From positions 124,001-188,000 of the forward strand of contig NZ_NSEB01000011.1 of the NCBI RefSeq assembly GCF_002734215.1: DNA of 64,000 nt, written 5' to 3'. Shown in pieces: positions 10,436 through 20,538 of this stretch; position 1 is the stretch's first letter, and each line of letters begins with the position of its first letter. Source of the DNA: Fredinandcohnia onubensis. Lineage in GTDB: Bacteria > Bacillota > Bacilli > Bacillales > Bacillaceae_L. A program made the translations under genes and the position numbers. The notes under the pieces are model-generated. The model saw only the letters and a list, made by a program, of their open reading frames with translations. It made no database searches and was not told the DNA's origin.

Positions 10436-12481
10436 CTATTTGATTAAAGCATTACAATCAATTACGAGGGCAACTTGCCCATCACCTAGTATTGTTGCCC
10501 CTGAAATTGCAAACACATTTGTTAAATAGTTTCCTAGTGATTTTAATACAATCTCTTGTTGTCCGACGAAGGAATCAACGATGAGGCCGGCTGATCTATC
10601 GCCTTTTTTCACAATTAGAATAGAAAAGTCTTCATCATCTTCAGTAATTGTTGGAACCTCAAAAATATCTATCAAGTTTACCAATGGGACGACTTTACCT
10701 CTATAATCAATTACCATTTGATTGTGCGCAAAAAGAATCTCGCTTTTCTTAATGATGGCTGTTTCAATAATAGAAGAAAGTGGGATTGCGTACTTTTCAT
10801 TCTGAATCGTAACGAGCATTACAGAGATGATCGATAAAGTGAGCGGTAACTGTATAGAAAAAGTTGAACCTTTGCTCATTTCAGAATGAATCGTGATTGA
10901 CCCGCCTAATGACTCTATCGTATTCTTCACAACATCTAGCCCAACTCCGCGACCTGAGACGTCTGAAATTTGTTCAGCTGTTGAAAACCCAGAAGAAAAA
11001 ATAAAATCAAATACTTGACTATCTGTTAGAGACTCTACCGTTTTTTCCTCAATCAGTCCTTTGTTAACAGCCTTTTTGATAATTTTTTCCCTACTAATTC
11101 CTGCACCATCGTCTTCTATTTCGATAAATACATGATTTCCGCTATGGTAAGCACGTAAAATGACCGTACCTTCTTCTGGTTTTCCATTTTGCAATCTAAT
11201 TTCTGGTGTTTCTATGCCATGGTCTAGTGCATTTCGTAATAGATGCACAAGTGGATCACCAATTTCATCAATTACAGTTCGATCTAATTCTGTTTCTGCG
11301 CCAATAATTTGAAGATTAATTTTCTTATGTAAATCCTTCGCTAATTGACGAACCATACGAGGAAAGCGGTTAAAGACAGTCTCGACCGGAACCATTCTCA
11401 TTGTCAGGATAATATTTTGTAAATCTCCAGATATTCTTGACATTCTCTCAACAGTTTCATTTAACTCTGAATGTTTTAAATCATGAGAAATCTGTTCTAA
11501 ACGCCCTCTATCGATGACTAATTCCTCAAATAGGTTCATCAGAGTATCAAGTTTTTCAATATTTACTCGGATTGTTTTTTGATTTCCACCATGCTTGCTG
11601 TTCGATTTTGAAGAACGATTTTCCTTTTTATCGGTTATTTGTTTCTCTTGGGGAGCAAGAGCTGGAGCAACTTCAGCCTGTGCCTGTATTTGTTCTTGTA
11701 CTTGAGTCTTATTTGAATTAATTTGAAAGTCGTAAACAATTACCTTGTTTATTTCAGATACTTTGGTGATTTGTTTTTCAATATTTTCGGGTGTTTCCAT
11801 TGAAACGACCGTTACACGAAATTCACTATCAAATTGTTCTTCCTCAAGCTGGCCGACTGATGGAAATGACTTGATGATTTCACCGAGTTGTTCAAGAACC
11901 TCAAATACCATGAAAACTCGAGCAGCTTTTAATAAACAATCTTCACGAAGTTGAATCGATATTTCATAACAATTAAAACCTTGTTCTTTTGATTGTTGGA
12001 TAACCGTCAGTTCAAAATCATCATAATTAGTTATATATGGGGCAGGTTCATCCACATTATTTTGATCAACTGAACCAGTAGCTTCTTCTGCCGTTGTTTT
12101 ATCTCCGCTCTCTACTTTTTTAAGTAATAAAACGACATCTGTAACATCCTTTTTTCCATCACCACCATCAGCAATAGAAAAGATCATATCCTCTAAATAA
12201 TCAACTGACTTAAAAACAACATCCAAAAGAGATGGGGTTACTTTAATTTTCGAATTACGAATGCCATCTAGAACATTTTCCATCTGATGCGTAAGACTCG
12301 CTAGATCTTCATATCCCATCGTAGCGGACATCCCCTTTAATGTATGGGCAGAACGGAAAATTTCGTTGACAATTGCAATGTTTTCAGGCTCTTTCTCTAA
12401 TTTCAGTAAGTTTTCATTACATGCCTGGAGATGCTCTTTACTTTCTTCAATAAATACCTCTAAATATTGATCCATATCCAT
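10436..12481 (-). CDS. cheA: Chemotaxis histidine kinase CheA
   Basis: Receptor-coupled kinase that phosphorylates CheY and CheB. The 681-aa protein has a phosphotransfer domain with His46 (RSAHTLKGM), a CheY/CheB-binding P2 region, a variable Q/A/K-rich linker near residues 265-300, a dimerisation domain (LMNLFEELVIDRGRLEQ), an ATPase domain (N box HLLRNALDHGIE, then GRGVGLDVV) and a C-terminal CheW-like domain. ATG start with GGGGTG upstream. It is located between cheB and cheW. Confidence 0.97.
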   Translation of the reverse strand: MDMDQYLEVFIEESKEHLQACNENLLKLEKEPENIAIVNEIFRSAHTLKGMSATMGYEDLASLTHQMENVLDGIRNSKIKVTPSLLDVVFKSVDYLEDMIFSIADGGDGKKDVTDVVLLLKKVESGDKTTAEEATGSVDQNNVDEPAPYITNYDDFELTVIQQSKEQGFNCYEISIQLREDCLLKAARVFMVFEVLEQLGEIIKSFPSVGQLEEEQFDSEFRVTVVSMETPENIEKQITKVSEINKVIVYDFQINSNKTQVQEQIQAQAEVAPALAPQEKQITDKKENRSSKSNSKHGGNQKTIRVNIEKLDTLMNLFEELVIDRGRLEQISHDLKHSELNETVERMSRISGDLQNIILTMRMVPVETVFNRFPRMVRQLAKDLHKKINLQIIGAETELDRTVIDEIGDPLVHLLRNALDHGIETPEIRLQNGKPEEGTVILRAYHSGNHVFIEIEDDGAGISREKIIKKAVNKGLIEEKTVESLTDSQVFDFIFSSGFSTAEQISDVSGRGVGLDVVKNTIESLGGSITIHSEMSKGSTFSIQLPLTLSIISVMLVTIQNEKYAIPLSSIIETAIIKKSEILFAHNQMVIDYRGKVVPLVNLIDIFEVPTITEDDEDFSILIVKKGDRSAGLIVDSFVGQQEIVLKSLGNYLTNVFAISGATILGDGQVALVIDCNALIK

Positions 12482-12499
12482 TTATCAACACCCCTTTAC

Positions 12500-13564
12500 T
12501 TATGAAAGGCTAAGTACGGTCCTTGCTATATCCTCTAAATTTTCAACTCTATCAACTAAATTTGTTTCAATAGCTGCCTTTGGCATACCAAAAACGATTG
12601 AAGTGTCCTTCGATTCTGCTATCGAAACAACTCTTCCAGTCTGTTTTAGTTTTTTTAATCCACTTGAACCGTCCGTTCCCATTCCTGTCATGATGATAGA
12701 AATTGTTTGAATCCCCTTCATTTCACTAATTGATTCAAATAGGACATCAACAGATGGTCTGTGTCCATTCCGTATTTCACTGTCATCGAGATTGACAGCG
12801 AGCATTGTGCCAGTCTTTTTTATTTTCATATGATAACCCCCAGGGGCAATATAAGCTGTACCGGCCTTTAACATTTCCCCATCTTCAGCTTCTTTAACGG
12901 TAATATTACATAAACCATTGAGCCTGTTGGCTAAAGATTTAGTAAAACCCGCTGGCATGTGCTGAACAATTACAATTGGTGCTGGATAATTTTTCGGAAA
13001 CTCTGGGAGGACCTGTTGCAAAGCCCGAGGTCCCCCTGTTGAAGTACCCATGCAAACAATTTTAGTCATACTATTAGTTGGTTCTAGGTCTATTTTACTA
13101 TAATCTACTATTCTATTATTAGAAATTTCTTGTATTTTTATTGGACTTTTTAGTAAGGTTACGTTTATTTTTCCAGCATTAAGTACTTTTGTTACTATTT
13201 CATTTTTTATCAGGTGAAGATCAATAGAAATAGGTCCTGATGGTTTTTGAATAAAATCAACAGCCCCATTTTGCATCGCAAGTAATGTTTTGTCTGTTCC
13301 TTCTTTTGTTGTACTTGAAAGCATTACAACTGGACGGGGATGTTCATTCATGATCCGTTGTAATGCTTCAATTCCGTTCATTTCAGGCATTTCAACATCC
13401 AACGTTACAACATCCGGATTGTGTTTTTCAATTTTGTTCAGGGCATCGATTCCGTTTCTCGCAGTTCCAATAACGTTAATTCTTGAATCTTCCTGAAGGA
13501 AATCTGAAATAAGCTTCCTCATAAATGCTGAATCGTCTACAATAAGAACATTTATTTTTGTCAT
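12500..13564 (-). CDS. cheB: Chemoreceptor methylesterase/deamidase CheB
   Basis: Removes receptor methyl groups during adaptation. The receiver domain has Asp56 (TLDVEMPEMNG) and acidic DD at 10-11. The methylesterase domain has Ser in GTSTGGPRAL, His in VQHMPAGFT and Asp in MTGMGTDGSSG. The start is placed at ATG (MTKINVLIVDD, 354 aa) preceded by GGAG; a 38-codon in-frame extension overlaps flhG and is not family-like. It lies between flhG and cheA. Confidence 0.96.
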   Translation of the reverse strand: MTKINVLIVDDSAFMRKLISDFLQEDSRINVIGTARNGIDALNKIEKHNPDVVTLDVEMPEMNGIEALQRIMNEHPRPVVMLSSTTKEGTDKTLLAMQNGAVDFIQKPSGPISIDLHLIKNEIVTKVLNAGKINVTLLKSPIKIQEISNNRIVDYSKIDLEPTNSMTKIVCMGTSTGGPRALQQVLPEFPKNYPAPIVIVQHMPAGFTKSLANRLNGLCNITVKEAEDGEMLKAGTAYIAPGGYHMKIKKTGTMLAVNLDDSEIRNGHRPSVDVLFESISEMKGIQTISIIMTGMGTDGSSGLKKLKQTGRVVSIAESKDTSIVFGMPKAAIETNLVDRVENLEDIARTVLSLS

Positions 13565-13574
13565 CGCTAAACTC

Positions 13575-14444
13575 CTATCTACCACGTACGAAAAAACGCT
13601 GTAACTTTGATATAAAGGACGTATGTTGATTTTTCTCCTGATTTTTTTCACTACCAAGATAACTTTTGCAAATATCAAGTAAATTTTTGCTGATTACTGC
13701 TTTAGGGGCATATAGTAAGAATGGCTCTTGGTGACTAACTGCCTTTTGGACAGTTTTGTCATCGAGCAATACACCTAGTAGTTTGATCTCTTTTATTAAA
13801 AATTGCAGAACAGCCTGTTTTAATCTTTTCAAGGTTTGCATTCCTTCAGACTCATTATCAGCCCGGTTCACAATCAAATACATAGGAATCGATTGGTCAA
13901 ATAAACAAATATATTTAATGACTGAGTATGCATCTGTAATAGAGGTTGGCTCAGGTGTTGTAATGACAAATATCTCATCCATTGCCATAAGAAATTTAAC
14001 ACTTTCCTCGGACATACCAGCGCCCATATCAAAAATAATGTAGTCATAATCATGTAGTACGGATTGTAATTGGTCAATTAAATACTGCGATTTGCTTTCA
14101 TCCAGCTTGAAAAGCGAAGATAAGCCATTACCACCCGCAATATAATCAATGCCATCTGGACCTTTGATTAACAGATCTGTGATAGATAGTTTTTTTTCAA
14201 ATAAGTCCACAATCGTATGGTGGGCTGTTATTCCCATTAAAATATCAATATTCCCCATTCCAATATCCATATCAAACAACAAAGCCTTCTTGCCAAATTG
14301 TGATAGGGCAATGGAAAAATTCAATGAGAAATTGGATTTACCAACTCCACCTTTTCCACTGATTACAGCTATTGTCTTCGGTTGGTCTTGTTCGTTATTC
14401 ATCGATCCTAGCTTGTTACGAAGAGCTGTAGCTTGGTCTATCAT
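13575..14444 (-). CDS. flhG: Flagellar number/placement ATPase FlhG (YlxH)
   Basis: MinD/ParA-type ATPase that works with FlhF to set basal-body number and pattern. The deviant Walker A motif SGKGGVGKSNFS is near residues 29-40; Walker B-like residues are in LLFDMDIGMGNID, with DMGAGMS further on. Length 289 aa. It overlaps the flhF stop by 4 bases (coupled translation). Confidence 0.93.
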   Translation of the reverse strand: MIDQATALRNKLGSMNNEQDQPKTIAVISGKGGVGKSNFSLNFSIALSQFGKKALLFDMDIGMGNIDILMGITAHHTIVDLFEKKLSITDLLIKGPDGIDYIAGGNGLSSLFKLDESKSQYLIDQLQSVLHDYDYIIFDMGAGMSEESVKFLMAMDEIFVITTPEPTSITDAYSVIKYICLFDQSIPMYLIVNRADNESEGMQTLKRLKQAVLQFLIKEIKLLGVLLDDKTVQKAVSHQEPFLLYAPKAVISKNLLDICKSYLGSEKNQEKNQHTSFISKLQRFFVRGR

Positions 14445-15619
14445 GATTCATCGACTCCAAGGATAGTATTAGTGATAAGAGCTGGTGTAGCCACGACAAT
14501 ATCATCTGGCACATTTTGACCATTCGTTAAATATGCGACACCGATACCAGAATCAGCAATTAAATTGACCATCGCTCCGTAGTTTGCCGTTTCATCCACT
14601 TTTGTAAATATGAATTTGGAAATTGCAATTTTAGAAAACTGTTCATAAATCACTTTCATGTCACTCATTTTGGATGTTAGTGAAAGCACTAAAAATGTTT
14701 CCATATCATTTGAAAAATGGATTAAATCATTCAAATCGTCAATATATTTTTCATTTCGGAAGTTCCTGCCTGCAGTATCAATGAATATAACATCATAATC
14801 CTTATAGGCTTCCTTTGCTTTTTTAAAATCATCAAAAGAATAACAAACCTCAACAGGAGCACTAAGAATTTTTGCATATGTTTTTAGTTGCTCAATTGCA
14901 GCGATTCGAAATGTATCCGTTGTAATAAAGGCAATTTTCTTTTTGTCCTTCAACATGCTGTCCGCTGCAATTTTAGCAATGGTCGTAGTTTTTCCAACAC
15001 CTGTTGGACCAACCACATTAATATATTTTTTTTGAAAGGTTAAGCCACCGTATTCAACTCCGGAAATGACGGAAGCCATACATTCCTTTGTCCATTTCTT
15101 GACTTCTTCAAATGATGCTTTTTCTGATTTCATGTACCACTTTTCCATTAAAGTAGTCATCATTTCTTTTCGAATGGATGGATTAATTTCTTGATCGACC
15201 AGCAATTGATTTATTTCCTGTAAAGGTGCTGGATAAGGACTACTATCAACAGATAATTCTTTTATTGCAGCTCTTAGTTCTTTCATTTCTTTTACAAGTT
15301 CAGGTGTCGACTCTGACGATTCTTTTGCTTGTTGTGTATTTACAGGTTTGGGAACCTCTTGTTTAATTGAAATTGGTTCAGATTTTATATCGATAACCGC
15401 TGGTTTTTTATTTTTTTCTTTCGGTTGCATTGTTTGATTCTTAGGGACTTCAGAATCAATAGCTGCTATCACTTCAAAATTCTTTTTTCGAAAAAGGCCG
15501 AAAAATCCTTTCGTTTGAACAACCTTAGAATTTAAGATCACCGCATCACTACCTAATTCAGCACGAATCATTTTCATTGCTTCTGGCATAGTAGTAGCTA
15601 TATATTTTTTTACTTTCAA
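14441..15619 (-). CDS. flhF: SRP-family GTPase FlhF
   Basis: Third SRP-GTPase besides Ffh and FtsY; places flagella in Bacillus. The 392-aa protein has a variable basic N-terminal domain with a K/P/Q-rich linker, then the NG GTPase domain: G1 [15 protein letters not shown], the DTFRIAA insertion-box motif, G3 DTAGR and G4 TKVDE. It overlaps flhA upstream and flhG downstream by 4 bases each, so flhA-flhF-flhG form one coupled block. Confidence 0.95.
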   Translation of the reverse strand: MKVKKYIATTMPEAMKMIRAELGSDAVILNSKVVQTKGFFGLFRKKNFEVIAAIDSEVPKNQTMQPKEKNKKPAVIDIKSEPISIKQEVPKPVNTQQAKESSESTPELVKEMKELRAAIKELSVDSSPYPAPLQEINQLLVDQEINPSIRKEMMTTLMEKWYMKSEKASFEEVKKWTKECMASVISGVEYGGLTFQKKYINVVGPTGVGKTTTIAKIAADSMLKDKKKIAFITTDTFRIAAIEQLKTYAKILSAPVEVCYSFDDFKKAKEAYKDYDVIFIDTAGRNFRNEKYIDDLNDLIHFSNDMETFLVLSLTSKMSDMKVIYEQFSKIAISKFIFTKVDETANYGAMVNLIADSGIGVAYLTNGQNVPDDIVVATPALITNTILGVDES

Positions 15620-17652
15620 TCTATATTCACCACCCCAACACTTTGAACTTCAACATTCGCCTCAAGCTCATTATAGGAGAGTACAGGAACTTGCGGAAAA
15701 TATCGTTCAATTAATTGTCTTACATACATTCTGACCGCTGGAGAACATAGTAAAATCGGAGTTTGCTCTTGTATACTAACACTTTCGATTTGTTTCGCTA
15801 TCGCTTCAATGATGGATTGGGACACATTTGGATCAATTGACAGATAGTTTCCATGTTCCGTTTGTTGAACACCATCTGCGACAAACTTTTCAACTCTACC
15901 TGATAATGTTACAACCTTCATTGTTTGACCTTGGACAATGTATTGATTGGTTATTTGTCTCGCAAGCGATTGTCTCACGTATTCAGTTAATAAATCTGTA
16001 TCAGTTGTCATTCGTCCAAAATCTGCGAGTGTTTCAAAAATGATAGGCAGATTTCGAATGGACACATTTTCTTTAAGTAATTTAGCTAAAACTTTTTGAA
16101 CATCTCCTACCGCTAGTGGGTTTGGCGTAACCTCATCTACTAATATTGGATATGATTCTTTTAGATGGTCAATTAGTTGCTTTGTTTCTTGTCTACCCAG
16201 TAATTCATGGGCATTCCTTCGGATAACTTCAGTGATATGTGTTGACACTACAGAAGGAGGGTCAACGACCGTATATCCTAGCATTTCTGCCTGATCTTTC
16301 ATATCCTCAGATATCCATTTTGCAGGCAATCCAAAAGAGGGCTCGATGGTATCGATTCCTTCAATCGAATCATCCTCATAACCTGGGCTCATTGCTAAGA
16401 AGTGATCTAGTAAAAGTTCCCCTCTTGCCATTTCACTACCTTTAATTTTCAAGCGATATTCATTTGGTTGTAATTGAATATTATCCCTAATTCTAACAAC
16501 TGGGATGACTAACCCCAACTCAATCGCCAATTGTCTTCGGATCATCACGATTCTATCCAGTATATCTCCACCTTGGTTTGTATCAGCCAATGGTATCAAT
16601 CCATAACCGAACTCAAACTCAATGGGGTCAACATTTAACAGGCTCACGACGCTTTCTGGACTTTTTAAATCCTCTACTTGTACTTCTTCTTCAGTGTCAG
16701 GCTCTAATTGAGTCTCCTGATCCTTACTTTTAGAAATCATATAGGCACCAATAGCTAAAAAACTTGAGATAGAAATTGTTAAAAAATCATGGATTGGAGT
16801 AAACAAACCTAAAAGGAAAATCGTCCCTGCAGTCACATATAGCATCTTTGGATAAGCAAATAATTGCTTTGTAATATCTGTTCCTAAATTACCTTCAGAC
16901 GCAGCACGAGTAACCACAATTCCTGTTGCTGTTGAAATTAATAGAGCAGGAATCTGGCTGACAATTCCGTCCCCTACAGTTAAAAGGGTGAATTTAGAAA
17001 GCGCCTCTTGGAAACCCAAACCATGCTGTGTCATTCCGATGATAAATCCAAAAATTAAGTTGATAAGAACAATAATAATCCCTGCTATTGCATCCCCTTT
17101 TACAAACTTACTTGCCCCGTCCATTGCCCCGTAAAAATCGGCTTCTCTACTTACTTTATCACGGCGCTCACGGGCCTCAGTGTCAGAAATCATACCAGCA
17201 TTTAAATCAGCATCGATACTCATTTGTTTTCCTGGCATTGCGTCTAATGTAAAACGCGCAGCAACCTCAGAAACACGTTCAGAACCTTTTGTAATAACAA
17301 CAAATTGAATAATAACAAGGATTAAAAAGACAACAAATCCAACAACCACATTCCCACCAACAACAAAGGTACCAAAGGTGTGCACAACCCCACCGGCATC
17401 CCCTGTAGCGAGAATAGATCTAGTTGTCGAAACGTTTAACCCTAATCTAAATAAGGTTAATAGAAGTAATAAAGAAGGGAAGATTGAAAATTGAAGTGGT
17501 TCCTGCATATTCATTGAAGTTAAAAGAACTAACAATGCAAGAGAAATATTAACAATAATTAAAATGCTTAGCATCCAAGATGGAAATGGAATAATAAGCA
17601 TCGCAACTATTAAAATGACACTTAATAAAACTGATAAATCTCTTGCTCGCAT
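15616..17652 (-). CDS. flhA: Flagellar export apparatus protein FlhA
   Basis: Forms the cytoplasmic nonameric ring and membrane channel of the flagellar type III export gate. The 678-aa protein has about eight N-terminal membrane helices. The FHIPEP signature region (ARFTLDAMPGKQMSIDAD) lies in the large loop near residues 140-160, and the long C-terminal cytoplasmic domain begins near residue 330. ATG start with AAAGGAGAG upstream. It follows flhB after a 70-base gap in which I see no terminator. Confidence 0.96.
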   Translation of the reverse strand: MRARDLSVLLSVILIVAMLIIPFPSWMLSILIIVNISLALLVLLTSMNMQEPLQFSIFPSLLLLLTLFRLGLNVSTTRSILATGDAGGVVHTFGTFVVGGNVVVGFVVFLILVIIQFVVITKGSERVSEVAARFTLDAMPGKQMSIDADLNAGMISDTEARERRDKVSREADFYGAMDGASKFVKGDAIAGIIIVLINLIFGFIIGMTQHGLGFQEALSKFTLLTVGDGIVSQIPALLISTATGIVVTRAASEGNLGTDITKQLFAYPKMLYVTAGTIFLLGLFTPIHDFLTISISSFLAIGAYMISKSKDQETQLEPDTEEEVQVEDLKSPESVVSLLNVDPIEFEFGYGLIPLADTNQGGDILDRIVMIRRQLAIELGLVIPVVRIRDNIQLQPNEYRLKIKGSEMARGELLLDHFLAMSPGYEDDSIEGIDTIEPSFGLPAKWISEDMKDQAEMLGYTVVDPPSVVSTHITEVIRRNAHELLGRQETKQLIDHLKESYPILVDEVTPNPLAVGDVQKVLAKLLKENVSIRNLPIIFETLADFGRMTTDTDLLTEYVRQSLARQITNQYIVQGQTMKVVTLSGRVEKFVADGVQQTEHGNYLSIDPNVSQSIIEAIAKQIESVSIQEQTPILLCSPAVRMYVRQLIERYFPQVPVLSYNELEANVEVQSVGVVNID

Positions 17653-17722
17653 TGTTTTCTCTCCTTTAAGTCAAAAAACACATAAGTTGATGAGGAATTT
17701 GTAATAATCTCTTAAATTTTGT

Positions 17723-18805
17723 TTAAATCTTTTCTTTCAAGCGGTATACATAAGCAAGAATTTCGGCTACCGCTTTAAAATACTCTTCTGGTATGGCATC
17801 CCCAATATTTGTCCCGGCATAGAGGGCTCTTGCAAGAGGACGGTTTTCGATGGTCGTGATTTCATGCTCTTTTGCAATTTCCTTAATTCGCCCAGCAACA
17901 AAATCTACACCCTTTGCAACTATAAAGGGAGCATCCATTTTGGATTCATCATATTTTAAAGCAATTGCATAATGAGTTGGATTTGTAATAATGACATCTG
18001 CTTTTGGCACCTCTTGCATCATTCGACTCATTGCCATTTCACGTTGCTTTTGCTTTATTTTTGATTTAATTAGGGGGTCTCCTTCCGTCTTCTTATATTC
18101 ATCTTTAATATCCTGCTTAGACATCCTTATGTTTTTTTCATAATCATAACGTTGATAAAGATAGTCTAAGAACGATAAGAATAAAAGTGCCCCACCCGCA
18201 AATAACCCCATCTGAACTGTAAGTTTGGCAAGAACAATCAGTGCTGCTCCAACGGTTTTCTGTGACAAAGACAAAATATCTTCCAAGCGGAACCAAAGAA
18301 TCGAAATCGTAACGCCACCTACGATAACAATTTTTAAAATTGATTTAAGCATCTCAACAAGCGCACGTATCGAATAAATTCGTTTAAATCCTTGAATCGG
18401 ATCAAGCTTATTTAACTTCATTTGAATCGCTTCTGTTGAAAATAAAAAACCAACCTGCATCAGGTTCGATGCAATTCCAACGATAAGGGCAACTATCATA
18501 ATCGGTGCTAATATAATTGCTGCCTCTAGAGATAGTTCAATAAAAATTTCTTGAACACTTTGTTCAGTCGGTGTAATCAATAAATAATGACTAAATGAAT
18601 GACTAATAAAAGTTAATATACGATCTAAAATGAAACCACCAAAAACAAGCAGTGTAAAAAAGATCGAAATCAGCAGGAGGGCGGTGTTAATATCTGCACT
18701 TTTTGCAACTTGCCCCTTTTTTCTAGTTTCTTGACGTTTTTTAGGAGTGGCTTTTTCTGTTTTTTCACCTGCAAAAAATTGCAGGTCAAGACGAACAAAA
18801 TACAT
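17723..18805 (-). CDS. flhB: Flagellar export apparatus/specificity switch protein FlhB
   Basis: Membrane export component whose autocleaved C-terminal domain switches export from hook to filament substrates. Four membrane helices are followed by the cytoplasmic domain with the autocleavage motif NPTH (ITNPTHYAIALKY, near residue 270). Length 360 aa; the ATG follows AGGAGG by 7 bases and directly abuts the fliR stop. Compare the FlhB-C-like protein at 44316-44606, which aligns along this C-terminal domain. Confidence 0.96.
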   Translation of the reverse strand: MYFVRLDLQFFAGEKTEKATPKKRQETRKKGQVAKSADINTALLLISIFFTLLVFGGFILDRILTFISHSFSHYLLITPTEQSVQEIFIELSLEAAIILAPIMIVALIVGIASNLMQVGFLFSTEAIQMKLNKLDPIQGFKRIYSIRALVEMLKSILKIVIVGGVTISILWFRLEDILSLSQKTVGAALIVLAKLTVQMGLFAGGALLFLSFLDYLYQRYDYEKNIRMSKQDIKDEYKKTEGDPLIKSKIKQKQREMAMSRMMQEVPKADVIITNPTHYAIALKYDESKMDAPFIVAKGVDFVAGRIKEIAKEHEITTIENRPLARALYAGTNIGDAIPEEYFKAVAEILAYVYRLKEKI

Positions 18806-19582
18806 CTAGCTTCCTCCTAATAGTTCCATTAAACCTCGCATCGTAAATAACATATTGTCGACCAGGTTTCCTATGAGCATAAAAATCATCGTCATCGCGA
18901 TAAATAATACAACAAAACTAACCCCGATTTTTAAGGGAAGACCTACAACAAATACATTTAATTGTGGGACTGTTCTTGCCACTATACCTAGAGCAATATC
19001 TACTAAAAACAATGCACCAACGACTGGCATTGACATTTGAAATGCAATGATAAACATTGTACCGAAGGCTTTTAGAACAAATTCCACTATATTTTCATCA
19101 CCAAATGGCAGAGTTTGTTGTTCCATTGGAATAAATTCATAGCTATAAAAAATTCCGTCCAACAATAAATGATGACCATTAATAGCCAATAAAAAGAGTA
19201 GTGCAAACGTATATAAATATTGTCCCATCAATGGACTTTGCGCCCCCGTCTGCGGATCAATAACATTGGCGATGGCAAACCCCATCTGAAAATCTATAAA
19301 GCCTCCCGCAATTTGAATTGCAGCGAAAATCATATAAGCTGTTAACCCAATTAGGAGACCTACCATAGCCTCTTTAAGAATTAACATGATAAAAAAGCCA
19401 TCAATCTGGAGAATCGGTTTTTCCATAGATAGGAACATAATCCATGAAATAAAGAAAGCAATTCCGATTCGATGTGATGCCGGTAATGTCCGATATGAAA
19501 ACAATGGCATCGTTACAAAAAAACTCGTTACCCTTACTAGTACAAGTAAAAAGGCAGGAAAATAGGTATATACCTCAGTCAT
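18806..19582 (-). CDS. fliR: Flagellar export gate protein FliR
   Basis: Part of the FliP-FliQ-FliR export gate. The 258-aa protein is highly hydrophobic, with six or so membrane helices and family segments such as GGFIDFQMGFAIANVIDPQ. Only a weak purine-rich site (GTAGGG) precedes the ATG, 5 bases after the fliQ stop, so translation is probably coupled to fliQ. Confidence 0.95.
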   Translation of the reverse strand: MTEVYTYFPAFLLVLVRVTSFFVTMPLFSYRTLPASHRIGIAFFISWIMFLSMEKPILQIDGFFIMLILKEAMVGLLIGLTAYMIFAAIQIAGGFIDFQMGFAIANVIDPQTGAQSPLMGQYLYTFALLFLLAINGHHLLLDGIFYSYEFIPMEQQTLPFGDENIVEFVLKAFGTMFIIAFQMSMPVVGALFLVDIALGIVARTVPQLNVFVVGLPLKIGVSFVVLFIAMTMIFMLIGNLVDNMLFTMRGLMELLGGS

Positions 19583-19587
19583 TTTTT

Positions 19588-19857
19588 TTACCCTACAAAT
19601 CTTGTTAAATTACTAAAAATATCATGCGTATATGCGAGCATCCTTGACAGCATCCACGGTCCAAAAAATACCAACCCGACTAGAACGGCAATAATTTTGG
19701 GGATAAATGCCAGCGTTTGCTCCTGAATTTGGGTTGTCGCCTGGAACACACTAACTATCAACCCAACAACTAATGCCACTAATAATAGTGGACCACAAAT
19801 CATTAAAGTCGTATATACACCTTTTTCTGCTAATGAAATAACTGCTTCAGGACTCAA
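19588..19857 (-). CDS. fliQ: Flagellar export gate protein FliQ
   Basis: Small two-helix export gate subunit. The start is placed at TTG (SPEAVISLAEKGVY), because this gives 89 aa and aligns with the B. subtilis N-terminus, and AGGTGA lies 5 bases upstream; a GTG three codons earlier is the alternative. It contains QATTQIQEQTLAFIPK, typical of the family. It lies between fliP and fliR. Confidence 0.94.
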   Translation of the reverse strand: MSPEAVISLAEKGVYTTLMICGPLLLVALVVGLIVSVFQATTQIQEQTLAFIPKIIAVLVGLVFFGPWMLSRMLAYTHDIFSNLTRFVG

Positions 19858-19872
19858 ACTGTTCACCTACTC

Positions 19873-20538
19873 TTAGAAGGTCTGTAATAAGGATTTAACA
19901 ATTAAATACCATCCGTCCACAAGGACAAATAATAATATTTTAAACGGCAAAGAAATCATTACTGGCGGAAGCATCATCATCCCCATGGACATAAGGATAC
20001 TTGCAACAACCATATCGATTACAAGGAATGGAATAAAAATCATAAAACCAATTTGGAACGCTGTTTTAAGCTCACTAATCGCAAAAGCTGGTACCAAAGC
20101 AGTCAAAGGAATATCCTCTATTGTTTCCGGCCTATCGGCTCCTGAGTAATTTAAAAATAACTCCAAATCCTTCTGCCGGGTATGTACGCTCATAAATTCC
20201 TTGAACGGTAAAGAGGCACGATTATAGGCTTCCTCTAAATTAATTTCCTCATTAAACAAAGGGGTTAAGGCTTGTTCATTGACCTCACTTAATGTCGGAG
20301 CCATCACAAAAAAGGTTAAAAATAATGCCAGTCCGATCAAGACCTGATTTGGAGGCATTTGTTGTGTCCCAAGTGAAGTTCGAACAAATGACAACACAAC
20401 AATTATCCTTGTAAAACTCGTCATTAAGATCAAAATACTAGGACCTAGTGAAAGAACAGTCAAAAGAAGTAGAAGTTTAACTGATGTCGATACATTTTCG
20501 GGGGCACTAGTATTAAAAAATTCCATAAATTCATTCAT
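19873..20538 (-). CDS. fliP: Flagellar export gate protein FliP
   Basis: Core subunit of the export gate. The 221 aa include LGPSILILMTSFTRIIVVLSF and the C-terminal FMIFIPFLVIDMVVAS and MMMLPPVMISLP motifs, four membrane helices in all. Its ATG overlaps the fliO stop (ATGA), giving coupling with the FliO chaperone that helps assemble FliP. Confidence 0.96.
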   Translation of the reverse strand: MNEFMEFFNTSAPENVSTSVKLLLLLTVLSLGPSILILMTSFTRIIVVLSFVRTSLGTQQMPPNQVLIGLALFLTFFVMAPTLSEVNEQALTPLFNEEINLEEAYNRASLPFKEFMSVHTRQKDLELFLNYSGADRPETIEDIPLTALVPAFAISELKTAFQIGFMIFIPFLVIDMVVASILMSMGMMMLPPVMISLPFKILLFVLVDGWYLIVKSLLQTF